From assembly GCF_029382255.1 (NCBI RefSeq), contig NZ_JARLLG010000002.1:248001-312000 (forward strand): a DNA stretch of 64,000 bases, written 5' to 3'. Source of the stretch: Isoptericola croceus (GTDB lineage Bacteria > Actinomycetota > Actinomycetes > Actinomycetales > Cellulomonadaceae). The first letter of the stretch is position 1. Every line of letters starts with the position of its first letter. This document shows, piece by piece, positions 25,897 through 34,412 of this stretch. Made by a program: the position numbers and the translations under genes. Under the pieces are notes generated by a model, which saw nothing but the letters and a program-made list of their open reading frames with translations, did no database searches and was not told where the DNA came from.

Positions 25897-27438
25897 ATGG
25901 ACGATGGCGCACTCGACTTCCCGCGTGGCTTCGTGATCGGCGGGCCTGCGCCGTCGAGCTACGTCACCCGAACCCCCGCCGTCCCCGGGCTGCTCGTGCA
26001 CCCGTGGTGCGAGGTGGCCAGTGCCGCGGACGAGGCCGGTCGGTTCGTCGTCGTCCTCGGCACGTGCGTACCGATCGACGCCGTCCGGCCCTCGGACCCG
26101 GCGCGCGAGCTCCTGGACCACCTGACTGTCAGCGAGGAGAGCATGTTCGCCGCGCTGAGCCTTTGGGCGGGCCGGTACGCGATCGTCTACGGCCGACCTG
26201 ACGACGTCCGCGTCATGGGGGACGCCACGGGGATGCGGGCGGTGTTCTACGCGGAGCAGGGCGGGATCGCTGCCTCGCACGCGCTGCTCGTGGAGCGCGC
26301 GCTCGGCGGGGAGATCGAGCGCCGCGACGTGCCATCTCGGTACGGCCATCCGGGCCACCACACTCCATACGCGCGTACCCGCCTGCTGACCCCGAACACC
26401 GTCCTGGACTTGGGCGCCGGACGGGTGCGGCGGTACTGGCCGGACGCCGTGATCCCCGAGCGCGCCGTGGACGACGTCGCGCGCGACTGCCTCACCTGGG
26501 CGTCGAACGCGCTCCGCAACATCGCCGAGCACCACCCTGTGCGCATCGCCGTGACGGCAGGACTCGACTCCCGGGCGCTGGTCGCCGTCGCGCTGCACGC
26601 CGGCGTGACCGCCGAGACGTACACCTATGGCGACCGGCCCGACACGCGAATCGACCGGCTCGTCGCGCCCGTGGTCGCCCAGCAGGCCGGACTCCCTCAC
26701 ACCGTCTTGCCGACGATGCCCCTCGGCGACGACGTCGCCGAGGCCCTCGCCGAGGCCCACTACCGCGCCCACCACATACTCGCGGTGCCCACGCTGTCCG
26801 CCTGGATCCAGGAGCGGAACACTGTGGCGGTCACGGCGAACCTCCTCGAGATCGGGCGCAGCTTCTACAAGCGGTTCCGAGACGTTGCCGAGCCGCCCGT
26901 CGACCCCGAGTCGATGCGACACATGCACCAGCTGTCGATGGGCAACCGCGGCAAGGCCTATGCCGCGCCCGAGGTCATCCCGGTAGCCCAGGAAGCGTTC
27001 GCGGACTGGATCGAGGCGACCGACTTCAACGCCGCCCGCGGGCTGATCGATCCGGACGACCAGTTCTACTGGGAGCACCGGATGGGAACGTGGCACGGCC
27101 CGGCGATGGTCGAGCGCGACTTCTACGCCGAACCGTTCATCCCGTTCAACGCCCGCGCGGTGTTCACGGCCATGCTCGGCATCGACCGCGACGACCGCGA
27201 TTCCGGCGCGGTGCTGCACCGCCTCATCGACCTCGTGGACCCCGAGCTGCACTCGGTCCCGATCAACCCCAAGCGGTGGCCACCCAAGGCTCCGGCGCGG
27301 TCGGCCTCCGACGACGCACCTCGCGAGCCGGTGCCCGTACCAGTAGCCGCGCCCGAACCCGCAGAGCAGCGGCGGTGGTGGCAGGTATGGCGCGCCCGTC
27401 AGGAGCGCCGCTCGCCGAGTGGCTCGCAGCACTCCTGA
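25897..27438 (+). CDS. Orphan asparagine-synthetase-like protein
   Basis: A 513-residue protein with two parts. The N-terminal third resembles a class II glutaminase fold (ALSLWAGRYAIVYG, GDATGMRAVFY) but lacks the N-terminal catalytic Cys. The C-terminal part has an ATP-pyrophosphatase loop, VTAGLDSRALVAVA, instead of the usual SGGLDS. Such degenerate AsnB proteins activate a carboxylate for amide formation in peptide and sugar pathways. No precursor peptide or partner enzyme lies beside it. It fills most of an islet bounded by copies of the tRNA 3' end, so it was probably acquired. A Trp/Arg-rich tail ends the protein. Confidence 0.65.
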   Translation: MDDGALDFPRGFVIGGPAPSSYVTRTPAVPGLLVHPWCEVASAADEAGRFVVVLGTCVPIDAVRPSDPARELLDHLTVSEESMFAALSLWAGRYAIVYGRPDDVRVMGDATGMRAVFYAEQGGIAASHALLVERALGGEIERRDVPSRYGHPGHHTPYARTRLLTPNTVLDLGAGRVRRYWPDAVIPERAVDDVARDCLTWASNALRNIAEHHPVRIAVTAGLDSRALVAVALHAGVTAETYTYGDRPDTRIDRLVAPVVAQQAGLPHTVLPTMPLGDDVAEALAEAHYRAHHILAVPTLSAWIQERNTVAVTANLLEIGRSFYKRFRDVAEPPVDPESMRHMHQLSMGNRGKAYAAPEVIPVAQEAFADWIEATDFNAARGLIDPDDQFYWEHRMGTWHGPAMVERDFYAEPFIPFNARAVFTAMLGIDRDDRDSGAVLHRLIDLVDPELHSVPINPKRWPPKAPARSASDDAPREPVPVPVAAPEPAEQRRWWQVWRARQERRSPSGSQHS

Positions 27439-27512
27439 TCGACCCACGCGGTCCACTCGCCCCACCCGGGGTACTCCGCGGTGAACCCCAGCATGCCGCG
27501 TGCACGCGGCAT
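27399..27512 (-). CDS. Possible 37-residue protein
   Basis: A short frame from ATG 27512 reads MPRARGMLGFTAEYPGWGEW and ends in CCEPLGERRS; its aromatic-rich composition is unlike a random GC-rich frame. It overlaps the 3' end of the synthetase-like gene by 40 bases, and its start lies in the palindrome 27492-27513. Only a candidate. Confidence 0.2.
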   Translation of the reverse strand: MPRARGMLGFTAEYPGWGEWTAWVDQECCEPLGERRS

Positions 27513-27513
27513 G
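27492..27513. promoter_or_regulatory. Perfect 22-bp palindrome
   Basis: CATGCCGCGTG is directly followed by its reverse complement CACGCGGCATG with no loop. It lies in the 275-base gap 27439-27713. The lack of a loop favours a protein-binding site over a terminator. Confidence 0.45.
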
Positions 27514-27713
27514 ACCGCGCCGTGAGCGTCACGGCGTCGCCGCCGTAGGTCCGCGCCGTGCAGCGCGCCGCCGCGGCTCTTCGTACACGTCGTGCGGCGG
27601 CGGTGCGGCGACCTGGTGCGCGTCCAGGTGGTGATGGTCGGGGATCGGCGGGCGCATGGGGGCACTGTGACGCCTGCGGGTGACACGGAGAGCGCGCGCG
27701 GGGACGGTGGGGG

Positions 27714-27890
27714 ATGGAGATGGACCCGAAGATCACGCAGGAGTACGCCGCCGCAGCCGAGGAGCTCGCGAATGTACTCGACCGAGAGCTCCCTCAAGCC
27801 GTCAACCTCGAGGAGCACAAGGCCGTGCGCCAGCGCTTCGACGCAGCGGAGCGCGCCTGGTACGAGATGATGGGCGCCGAGCAGGCATGA
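27714..27890 (+). CDS. Small acidic helical protein (58 residues)
   Basis: Starts MEMDPKITQEYAAAAEELAN and ends AWYEMMGAEQA, with a regular pattern of Ala, Glu and Leu that predicts two helices. Base composition is lower in GC than the flanks. A good terminator hairpin follows eight bases after the stop, which supports a real transcription unit. Function unknown; it belongs to the tRNA-bounded islet. Confidence 0.5.
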   Translation: MEMDPKITQEYAAAAEELANVLDRELPQAVNLEEHKAVRQRFDAAERAWYEMMGAEQA

Positions 27891-27897
27891 CGAAAGC

Positions 27898-27929
27898 GGC
27901 CCCCGCCTCCCTCTCGGGAAGCGGGGGCC
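27898..27929 (+). terminator. Terminator hairpin
   Basis: GGCCCCCGC (27898-27906) pairs with GCGGGGGCC (27921-27929), with extra pairing possible in the loop. It lies between the convergent small genes at 27714 and 27951. Confidence 0.6.
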
Positions 27930-27950
27930 GGCGTCGTGCGTGAGGGATGG

Positions 27951-28076
27951 TCAGCCGCAGTTGGGCAGCGGGTTGCGGCCCTCGATCGCGCGGAGGTCAT
28001 TGATGGCGAGGCGTTCGTCCGGAGTCAGGCTCGTGATGGCCTTCCATGTCTCGGTGCCGTCCTTCGCGCGGCGCAT
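27951..28076 (-). CDS. Small hypothetical protein (41 residues)
   Basis: The product reads MRRAKDGTETWKAITSLTPD and then ERLAINDLRAIEGRN, ending PLPNCG. The composition is that of a compact helical protein rather than a shadow frame. It is convergent with the 58-residue gene and lies inside the islet near its right end. No known family recognised. Confidence 0.4.
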   Translation of the reverse strand: MRRAKDGTETWKAITSLTPDERLAINDLRAIEGRNPLPNCG

Positions 28077-28134
28077 GGTCGGTGTCGCATGGAGCCCACG
28101 ATGCCCCCTGGTGTGCACGGTGTGCACACGTGAT

Positions 28135-28149
28135 CCCGAGATTGCCCGA
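28135..28149. repeat. Direct repeat inside the right end of the islet
   Basis: Second copy of CCCGAGATTGCCCGA (first at 25699-25713), again preceded by GTGTGCAC elements and CACGTG. Confidence 0.45.
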
Positions 28150-28245
28150 TTCTGACCCTGACCGCCCCGGCCTGTCCGAGGGGTCCTGATGCAGGTCAGA
28201 GCGCCTTTTGCTGGTCACCAGTCTACCGCTCCCGAGGCGTGGGGA

Positions 28246-28270
28246 CCGGTTCGAACCCGGGCGGGGGCAC
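28246..28270 (+). repeat. Right att-like repeat of the tRNA 3' end
   Basis: Repeats 24 of 25 bases of the tRNA 3' end at 25609-25633 in the same orientation. The 308 bases between the genes at 28076 and 28385 hold this repeat, the arm-like repeat and the promoter of the next gene, and no coding region. Confidence 0.7.
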
Positions 28271-28371
28271 GCAGTCCGTGTCGCCCCGCCCGGTGCGCCC
28301 GTGCGTTCTGCCCGTGGCAGAACCAGCACCGAGGCCGGCCGCGCAGGGGGCGGTCAGGCACCCGCCCGGAG

Positions 28372-28377
28372 TAGCGT
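28372..28377 (+). promoter_or_regulatory. Probable leaderless -10 box of the clp regulator
   Basis: TAGCGT ends seven bases before the ATG at 28385. A CGC-N5-GCG element at 28342-28352 resembles the ClgR site core, but in DNA this rich in GC it may be chance. Confidence 0.4.
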
Positions 28378-28384
28378 CGATGCC

Positions 28385-28756
28385 ATGACGGGGAGCGACG
28401 ACGCGCACGAGCCACTGCTGCGGCACCTGATGGGGGCGATCCTGCGGCGTGCCCGGCAGCGCCAGGGACGCACGCTGCAGGAGGTCGCCTCGGCCGCCCG
28501 GATGTCCACGGCCTACCTCTCCGAGGTCGAGCGTGGCCGCAAGGAGCCGTCGTCCGAGGTCCTCGCCGCGGTGTGCCGCGCCCTGGACCTGCGCCTCGTC
28601 GACCTGGTCGCCGACGCGCACGCCTCTCTCGCGGCGGCGGACCAGCGCGTACGCGTCCTCACCTCGACGAGCCCGACGACGGTCCGCCACCTGCCGGCGA
28701 CCCGGACGGGCGCAGGCCCCCGCACCACGAGCGACGTGGTCGCGCTCGCCGCCTGA
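28385..28756 (+). CDS. ClgR/PopR-type XRE regulator of clp genes
   Basis: A 123-residue DNA-binding protein. The helix-turn-helix is LQEVASAARMSTAYLSEVERGRKEPSS, matching the ClgR/PopR family that activates clpP operons in actinobacteria. The C-terminus is VVALAA, like the ssrA tag end. Streptomyces ClgR and PopR are degraded by ClpP through C-terminal alanines, so a feedback loop with the convergent clpP pair is likely. Whether this is ClgR or PopR cannot be decided; the neighbouring clpP pair lacks clpX, as in the PopR-controlled clpP3P4 operon. Confidence 0.82.
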   Translation: MTGSDDAHEPLLRHLMGAILRRARQRQGRTLQEVASAARMSTAYLSEVERGRKEPSSEVLAAVCRALDLRLVDLVADAHASLAAADQRVRVLTSTSPTTVRHLPATRTGAGPRTTSDVVALAA

Positions 28757-28791
28757 GCCTCGTCGTCGAGCGCCCCGCGGCGAGCGCGTGC

Positions 28792-29397
28792 TCACGCCGC
28801 GAGCGCGCGCTTGCGGGAGGTGACGACGGCGTCGGCGACGCCGTACGCCACCGCCTCGGTCGCCGACAGGATCAGGTCGCGGTCGGTGTCCTTCCGCAGC
28901 CGCTCCACGGGGTTCCCGGTGTGCCGGGCGAGCAGCTGCTCGGTCTCGGAGCGCAGCCGCAGCACCTCGCGGGCCTGGATCGTCAGGTCGGACACGGTGC
29001 CCTGCGCCTGGCCAGACGGCTGGTGCAGCAGCACGCGGGAGTGCTCCAGCACCGCGCGGCGACCCGGCGTCCCGGCCGCCAACAGCACCGCCGCGGCGGA
29101 CGCGGCCTGCCCCATGCAGGTGGTGGCGACGTCGCAGCGGACGAACTGCATGGTGTCGTAGATGGCCGTCATCGCCGTCGCCAAGCCGCCGGGGGAGTTG
29201 ATGTAGAGCCCGATGTCCTGCTCGGGCGCCTCGGACTCGAGGTGCAGCAGCTGGGCCATGACGACGTTCGCGACGCCGTCGTCGATCTCGGTGCCGAGAA
29301 AGATGATGCGCTCGCGCAGGAGGCGGCTGAAGACGTCGTAGGCGCGCTCGCCGAGCGGCGTTTTCTCCAGGACGGTGGGGATCGTGTAGCTCGCCAT
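28792..29397 (-). CDS. clpP: ATP-dependent Clp protease proteolytic subunit (second of pair)
   Basis: A 201-residue serine peptidase subunit. The catalytic Ser is in [14 protein letters not shown], His in VLLHQPSG and Asp in the KDTDRD region. The GQAASA context differs from the usual GMAASMG of ClpP. The start overlaps the upstream clpP stop (ATGA), so the two are co-expressed and probably form a mixed tetradecamer. It would pair with ClpX or ClpC, encoded elsewhere. Confidence 0.93.
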   Translation of the reverse strand: MASYTIPTVLEKTPLGERAYDVFSRLLRERIIFLGTEIDDGVANVVMAQLLHLESEAPEQDIGLYINSPGGLATAMTAIYDTMQFVRCDVATTCMGQAASAAAVLLAAGTPGRRAVLEHSRVLLHQPSGQAQGTVSDLTIQAREVLRLRSETEQLLARHTGNPVERLRKDTDRDLILSATEAVAYGVADAVVTSRKRALAA

Positions 29398-30023
29398 CAC
29401 AGGCCTGCCTTCCGGCCGGCGGCGGCGGGCCGCACGTCCGCGACGGACTCGACGATCCGGTCGACCATGCCGTACTCGAGCGCCTCGGGGGCGGTGAACC
29501 AGCGATCGCGGTCGGAGTCCGCGGCCACCTGCTCGACCGTGTGCCCGGTGTGCTGGGCGATGAGCTCGTGCATGACGCGCTTGGTGTGCTCGAGGTTCTC
29601 GGCCTGGATCGCGATGTCGACCGCCGTGCCCCCGATGCCGGCGGACGGCTGGTGCATCATGATCCGCGTGTGCGGCAGGGCGTAACGCTTGCCCTTGGTC
29701 CCGGCCGTGAGCAGGAACTGGCCCATGCTCGCCGCGAACCCGAAGCCGACGGTCGCGACGTCGTTGGGCAGCACCCGCATCGTGTCGTAGACGGCCAGAC
29801 CCGCAGTCACGGAGCCGCCGGGGGAGTTGACGTAGATCGCGATGTCCGACGCCGCGTCCTCGGCCGACAGCAGGAGGAGCTGCGCGCACACGCGGTTGGC
29901 GACGGCGTCGTCGATCTCGGTGCCGACGACGACGATGCGCTGGTACAGCAGCCGGGTGGCGAGCTGGTCGTCGAAGGGGCCGGTGGAGGGGGGAGTCTCC
30001 GAGCGGAGCGTGGTGGTGGTCAT
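29397..30023 (-). CDS. clpP: ATP-dependent Clp protease proteolytic subunit (first of pair)
   Basis: A 208-residue ClpP with the catalytic Ser in [14 protein letters not shown], His in IMMHQPSAG and Asp in [27 protein letters not shown] forms the handle region. First gene of the clpP pair, separated by 86 bases from the FAD monooxygenase gene at the edge of the polyketide cluster. Actinobacteria usually have another clpP1P2 pair next to clpX, so this one is probably the accessory set. Confidence 0.93.
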   Translation of the reverse strand: MTTTTLRSETPPSTGPFDDQLATRLLYQRIVVVGTEIDDAVANRVCAQLLLLSAEDAASDIAIYVNSPGGSVTAGLAVYDTMRVLPNDVATVGFGFAASMGQFLLTAGTKGKRYALPHTRIMMHQPSAGIGGTAVDIAIQAENLEHTKRVMHELIAQHTGHTVEQVAADSDRDRWFTAPEALEYGMVDRIVESVADVRPAAAGRKAGL

Positions 30024-30109
30024 GGCTCCACGGTGCGGCGCCGGTCCTCGCGTGGGAACGGGGCTCTGCCGTCAGCGCATCCGCTCCTGGCAGATCGGGC
30101 GCGGTGGCG

Positions 30110-31672
30110 TCAGAACAGGTCGGGGTCGAGCACGCGGGCGTCGTGGGGCGGCTGCGAGGTGCGCCAGGCCACATGGCCGTCGGGGCGGACGAGGACGGCA
30201 CCGCGGGTGCCCACGCCATAGGCCTCGGCCCACGCCGTCGAGGCCACCTCGACGGCGGCGACCGGGACCCGCGCGGTGAGCTCCTGCTCGGCCCAGCCCG
30301 AGCCGGCGGGCGTGAGCAGCGTGAATCCCGGCCCCAGGAGGTCGAGGGCGGACACCTCGTGCCCGTCGTGGTCGAGGTAGAGGTGCGGGGCCCGGTGACC
30401 GGGCCGGGCCGTGGGTGAGTAGTCCCGGTAGTCGTCGTCGACCGTCGGCGGCTCGGTCCCGTCGTCGGTCACGGCGGCCGAGTCGTAGCAGAACCCGAGG
30501 ACCAGGCCCTCGGAACGGCGGCGGCGGGCCTGGGCGGCGACGGCCTCGGCCATCGAGACCTCGCCCTCCATCATCTCCATCGTCAGGAGCGCGTTGTTCA
30601 GGGACTCGGTCACAGTGCGGTCGCCGATCGGCCGACGCTCGGCCTCGTAGGTGTCCAGCAGCGCGGGCCGCGCCTGCCCGTGGACGACGGCGGCCAGCTT
30701 CCACACCAGGTTGTGTGCGTCCTGGATGCCGCAGTTCATCCCGAAGCCGCCCTGCGGGGTAGACACGTGCGCGGCGTCGCCGGCGAGGAAGATCCGTCCG
30801 TCCCGGAACCTGTCGGCCACGACCGCCTGCTGCAGCCACGGCATGACACCGACGACGTCGACGGGCAGGTCGTCGACGCCCACCGCGTCCCGGACGAGCT
30901 CGACGCAGCGCTCGGGGGTGAAATCATCGATGCTGCCACCGGCGGCCGGGTCGTAACCCGTCTGGACCATCCACCGGCGCGCGCCGTCCACGGTCTCGAC
31001 GGCGCACGGCAGCTCGGTGCGCAGGAAGTACAGCGCGCACCGGCGGTGGCCCAGCCGCGGCAGCACGGCGGCGTCGAACATGATGCTGACCATGTGCCCC
31101 AGCGGCGGCGGCCCGGAGGTCGCGATCCCGAGCTGGGCCCGTACGCCGCTCCGGCTCCCGTCGGCGGCCACCGCGTACCGGGCGCGCACGGAGGAGACGG
31201 CGCCGTCGGCCGCCTCGATCAGCGCCTCCACCCCGTCACCGCTCTGCACGAGCTTGGTCATGGTCGTCGCGAACCGGACGTCGTTGGTCGGGCTCGAGTC
31301 GGCCAGGCGGCGCAGGATCACCTCGAAGTGGTCCTGGGAGCAGATGTACGCGTAGGTCGGGCTGTTCGGGGCCTCCGCCTCGATGGGCGCGACCTCGCGG
31401 TGGAAGTCGTCCGCGGTCAGCGACGAGCCGACGCCCACCGCGAGGGTGGTCTCGCGCGGAAGTCCGGCGGCCTCCACCTCCGCGTGGATTCCCCAGGCGC
31501 GGCAGAGCTCCATGGTGCGCGTCGTCAGCAGGCGGGCCTTCGGAAAGGTCGACGTTCCCTGGTGGCGTTCCACCACGAGGCAGGAAAGAGCGTGGCGGGC
31601 GCATTCCACCGCCGTCGCGAGTCCGACCGGCCCGCCACCGACCACGAGGACGTCGATATCAATATCCGCCAT
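30110..31672 (-). CDS. FAD-dependent aromatic-hydroxylase-type monooxygenase
   Basis: A 520-residue class A flavoprotein monooxygenase of the PheA/TfdB group that also includes polyketide hydroxylases such as RdmE. FAD motif [18 protein letters not shown] at the N-terminus, DG motif [12 protein letters not shown], and GD motif [20 protein letters not shown] thioredoxin-like C-terminal region follows, without Cys. The start at 31672 puts the dinucleotide fold at residue 5 and has AGGAG about 11 bases upstream. It is divergent from the ketoreductase, with a shared 94-base promoter region. It probably hydroxylates or epoxidises the polyketide. Confidence 0.85.
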   Translation of the reverse strand: MADIDIDVLVVGGGPVGLATAVECARHALSCLVVERHQGTSTFPKARLLTTRTMELCRAWGIHAEVEAAGLPRETTLAVGVGSSLTADDFHREVAPIEAEAPNSPTYAYICSQDHFEVILRRLADSSPTNDVRFATTMTKLVQSGDGVEALIEAADGAVSSVRARYAVAADGSRSGVRAQLGIATSGPPPLGHMVSIMFDAAVLPRLGHRRCALYFLRTELPCAVETVDGARRWMVQTGYDPAAGGSIDDFTPERCVELVRDAVGVDDLPVDVVGVMPWLQQAVVADRFRDGRIFLAGDAAHVSTPQGGFGMNCGIQDAHNLVWKLAAVVHGQARPALLDTYEAERRPIGDRTVTESLNNALLTMEMMEGEVSMAEAVAAQARRRRSEGLVLGFCYDSAAVTDDGTEPPTVDDDYRDYSPTARPGHRAPHLYLDHDGHEVSALDLLGPGFTLLTPAGSGWAEQELTARVPVAAVEVASTAWAEAYGVGTRGAVLVRPDGHVAWRTSQPPHDARVLDPDLF

Positions 31673-31753
31673 GCGAGAGAGTCTCCTAGCGCCCTGCACC
31701 GATGGTCAAGGGTGTGGATATCGAACTGAAAACGGACGGAAAGATCAGCCCGG

Positions 31754-31759
31754 TAGCGT
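31754..31759 (+). promoter_or_regulatory. Probable leaderless -10 box of the PKS operon
   Basis: TAGCGT ends seven bases before the ATG at 31767, the first gene of a run of mostly overlapping genes that reaches 47415. Confidence 0.4.
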
Positions 31760-31766
31760 CCTGATC

Positions 31767-32513
31767 ATGTTCACCGAAGGAGCGGTCGCCGTGGTGACGG
31801 GCGGTTCGCGCGGCATCGGACGTGCGGTGTCTGCCGATCTGGCACGACACGGCGTGCACGTTGTCGTCAACTATTCGCGGTCCGAGCAGCCGGCCAAGGA
31901 GCTGGTGTCCGAGATCGAGGCCGAGGGCGGGTCGGCACAGGCCGTCCAGGCCGACGTCACGGACGAGGACGCCGTACAAGCGCTGTTCCGTACGGTGCGG
32001 TCCGAGCACGGCCGGCTCGACGTGCTGGTCACGAGCGCCGGCGTGACCAACGACCGGCACCTGGTGGCTATGAGCCGCGACCTGTTCCAGCAGACGATGG
32101 ACGTCAACCTGACCGGCACCTTCCTCGCCTGCCGCGAGGCGATGCGGATCATGCAGCACCAGCGGTACGGGTCGATCGTGACGATCAGCTCCGCCAGCGG
32201 CATGGACGGGGGGTTCCCGGGACAGACCAACTATGTCGCCTCCAAGGGCGCGATCATCGCTTTCAGCAAAGCTCTGGCCTTCGAGGCGGTGACCCACGGG
32301 ATCCGCGTCAACGTGGTGGCGCCCGGATTCGTGGAGACCGACATGGTGCGCAGGATCCCGCAGAAGATTCGCGAGTCGTATGCGGCCCGCGTCCGCATCG
32401 GACGAATGGGAAGGCCGCAGGAGATCGCGAACCTGGCCACATTCCTGGCTTCGGAAAAAGCATCGTACGTGACCGGTGAGGTTCTCGTCGCCAATGGCGG
32501 CGGACTCGGCTGA
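31767..32513 (+). CDS. Ketoreductase, FabG-like SDR
   Basis: A 248-residue NADPH-dependent 3-ketoacyl-ACP reductase. NADP site VTGGSRGIGRAV, the NAG-like element SAGVTND, catalytic Ser in ISSAS, and the YVASK dyad (Tyr, Lys). C-terminal YVTGEVLVANGGG is the FabG tail. It is the first gene of the polyketide operon and directly precedes the ACP, so it most likely reduces the growing chain at the beta carbon. Confidence 0.9.
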   Translation: MFTEGAVAVVTGGSRGIGRAVSADLARHGVHVVVNYSRSEQPAKELVSEIEAEGGSAQAVQADVTDEDAVQALFRTVRSEHGRLDVLVTSAGVTNDRHLVAMSRDLFQQTMDVNLTGTFLACREAMRIMQHQRYGSIVTISSASGMDGGFPGQTNYVASKGAIIAFSKALAFEAVTHGIRVNVVAPGFVETDMVRRIPQKIRESYAARVRIGRMGRPQEIANLATFLASEKASYVTGEVLVANGGGLG

Positions 32514-32523
32514 AGGAGCAGAA

Positions 32524-32820
32524 TTGTCCACTCTCGAAGAGCTGCGCGCCGTGGCGGATGCCCGCCGGCAGACGTGCACCCAGATCAAGAAGATGATCGT
32601 CACCCGGCTCGACCTGATGATCGACCCGGAGTGGATCACCGACGACCAGCCGTTGTTCGGCCGAGGCCTGGAGCTGGACAGCCTCGACGTCCTGGAGCTG
32701 TACGTGGCGATCGAGGCCGAGTTCGGCGTCGCGCTCTACGACAGCGAGATGTCGGTCTTCGGCTCGGTCGGCCGACTCGCCGAGCACGTCAACCCGGCGC
32801 TGGTCGAGCAGCCGGCATGA
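32524..32820 (+). CDS. Acyl carrier protein
   Basis: A 98-residue carrier protein. The phosphopantetheine site is Ser53 in [14 protein letters not shown] at 32524 is chosen as start because AAGGAG lies five bases before it; ATGs further upstream would overlap the ketoreductase. It carries the chain between the ketosynthase, ketoreductase and dehydratase. Two AcpS-like genes downstream are candidates for its activation. Confidence 0.9.
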   Translation: MSTLEELRAVADARRQTCTQIKKMIVTRLDLMIDPEWITDDQPLFGRGLELDSLDVLELYVAIEAEFGVALYDSEMSVFGSVGRLAEHVNPALVEQPA

Positions 32821-33296
32821 CCGTCTCCGAGGCCGTGGCGCCGACGGTGCGGGGACCCCTGACCAGCGACGAGATCCGGGAGATCCTGCCGCACCGGTGG
32901 CCGTTCCTGCTCGTGGACCGGGTGGAGAAGGTCGAGCCCGGTGTCCGTGGGACCGGGATCAAGAACGTGACGGGCACCGAGGCGTGGTTCCAGGGGCACT
33001 TCCCGGGTACCGCCGTCCTGCCGGGCGTGGTCCTGATCGAGGCGATGGCCCAGATGGCCGGCGTGGTGTTCGCGCTGGCCGGGGCGGGCCCGATCGGCTA
33101 CCTGGCCTCGGTGCGCTCCATGAGGTTCCGCCGCACGGTGGTTCCCGGTGACCAGGTGGTCCTGACCGTCGCACGCACCGCCGGTGGCCGAGGGTTCACC
33201 GAGTTCAAAGTCGATGCCCGGGTCGCCGGAGCGTTGGCGGCCGACGGCACGCTGGCCCTGGCCGACCCGGCCGCCCAACCCCCGCAGAAGGTCTGA
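32817..33296 (+). CDS. FabZ-like 3-hydroxyacyl-ACP dehydratase
   Basis: A 159-residue hot-dog-fold dehydratase. Diagnostic sequence: [21 protein letters not shown] with catalytic His61, and [13 protein letters not shown] with Glu75. It overlaps the ACP stop (ATGA). With the ketoreductase and no enoyl reductase nearby, it should leave double bonds in the chain, as in highly reducing type II PKS (polyene) systems. Confidence 0.92.
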   Translation: MTVSEAVAPTVRGPLTSDEIREILPHRWPFLLVDRVEKVEPGVRGTGIKNVTGTEAWFQGHFPGTAVLPGVVLIEAMAQMAGVVFALAGAGPIGYLASVRSMRFRRTVVPGDQVVLTVARTAGGRGFTEFKVDARVAGALAADGTLALADPAAQPPQKV

Positions 33297-33309
33297 GAAG
33301 GACAACACC

Positions 33310-34389
33310 ATGAGCACCTCCCCGTTCGCGCCGGCCTACCCCGAAGGCACGGCCTGTGCAGACATCGCCGGAGTCCAGGTCCCCGTGCGGTTCTCGGACC
33401 CGACGGCCGAATACCAGGCGGTGCGTGAGCGCGCCGCGCTGTTCGACCTGACCGGTGCGTCGGTCATCGAGATCGGCGGCCCGGGCGCCACGGACTTCGC
33501 CCAGCGTGTGCTGGCCCGCGACGTCGAGTACCTGACCTCCGAGACCACCATGTCCAGCCTCGTGCTGGCGGACGACGGCAGCGTCGTCGACCAGGTGGTC
33601 GTGTGGGGCCGTGAGGACGGCATGTACCTGGAGAGCTCGATCGGGCGCGGCGCGGAGCTGCTGGCCCACCTCCAGGAGCGGGCCGCGGACGCCGACGCGG
33701 TGACCGTCACCGACCGGACGGACGAATTCGGCCTCTTCGCCCTGGAGGGTCCCTACGCCTGGGGCGTCGTCGGGCGCGTCATCGACGCGGAGCTGGCGGC
33801 CATGCCGTTCGAGTCGATCGTGGACACCCGGTGGGACGGCGTGGACATCGTGTTCGCCCGCGCCGGCCTGACGGGGGAGTACGGCTACAAGGTGCTGGCG
33901 CCGCGGGAGTCCGCTCTCGACCTGTGGGTCAAGGCGGCGCAGGAGGCCACGCCGGCCGGGCTCGAGGTGCTGGAGCTGGCGATGCTGGAGGTGCGTCAGC
34001 CGGTGCTGCGGCACGAGACGGCCGACTCGGCCGGCGCCAGCGTCCTCGAGATGGGGGCGAACTGGCTGGTGGACGTCTCCAAGGACGAGTTCGTCGGCCG
34101 GGACCAGGTGCTGGCCGCGTTCGAGGCGGGATCCACCGTCCGCACGATCGGCTTCTCGGGCACCGGACCGGTCCCCGAGCCGGGCACCGAGGTGACCGTC
34201 GACGGCGAAGCGGTGGGCGAGGTCGTGTACGCCACGCGCCGGATCGGGGCGGACGACACGCTCGGCCTCGCGCGGGTGCGGCCCGAGCTGGCCGCCGCCG
34301 GCCTGCGGCTGACCGTGGCAGATGCCGAGGTCAGCACCTTGACCAGCCCGTACGTCACGCCCAGGAGCTGGAGCACGCCGATCATCTGA
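33310..34389 (+). CDS. GcvT-fold (aminomethyltransferase-like) protein
   Basis: A 359-residue protein with the overall order of glycine-cleavage T protein: RAALFDLTGASVIEI, FAQRVLARDV, FALEGPYAWG, AGLTGEYGYKV, then DEFVGRDQV and a C-terminal barrel. The segment that is normally ARDTLRLEAG reads AMLEVRQPVLR, so the folate site is altered. No gcvH or gcvP is near. Related folds act as folate-dependent demethylases or as scaffold proteins. Its place between dehydratase and ketosynthase argues for a role on the polyketide, perhaps one-carbon transfer or folding; this is inference. Confidence 0.75.
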   Translation: MSTSPFAPAYPEGTACADIAGVQVPVRFSDPTAEYQAVRERAALFDLTGASVIEIGGPGATDFAQRVLARDVEYLTSETTMSSLVLADDGSVVDQVVVWGREDGMYLESSIGRGAELLAHLQERAADADAVTVTDRTDEFGLFALEGPYAWGVVGRVIDAELAAMPFESIVDTRWDGVDIVFARAGLTGEYGYKVLAPRESALDLWVKAAQEATPAGLEVLELAMLEVRQPVLRHETADSAGASVLEMGANWLVDVSKDEFVGRDQVLAAFEAGSTVRTIGFSGTGPVPEPGTEVTVDGEAVGEVVYATRRIGADDTLGLARVRPELAAAGLRLTVADAEVSTLTSPYVTPRSWSTPII

Positions 34390-34412
34390 TCGGCCGACAA
34401 GGAGTACATCTG

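Noticed and set aside
31673-31766. SARP heptamer repeats in the divergent PKS promoter
   Set aside because: TCAAGGG and TCGAACT are present but 15 bases apart, not the 11 or 22 expected.
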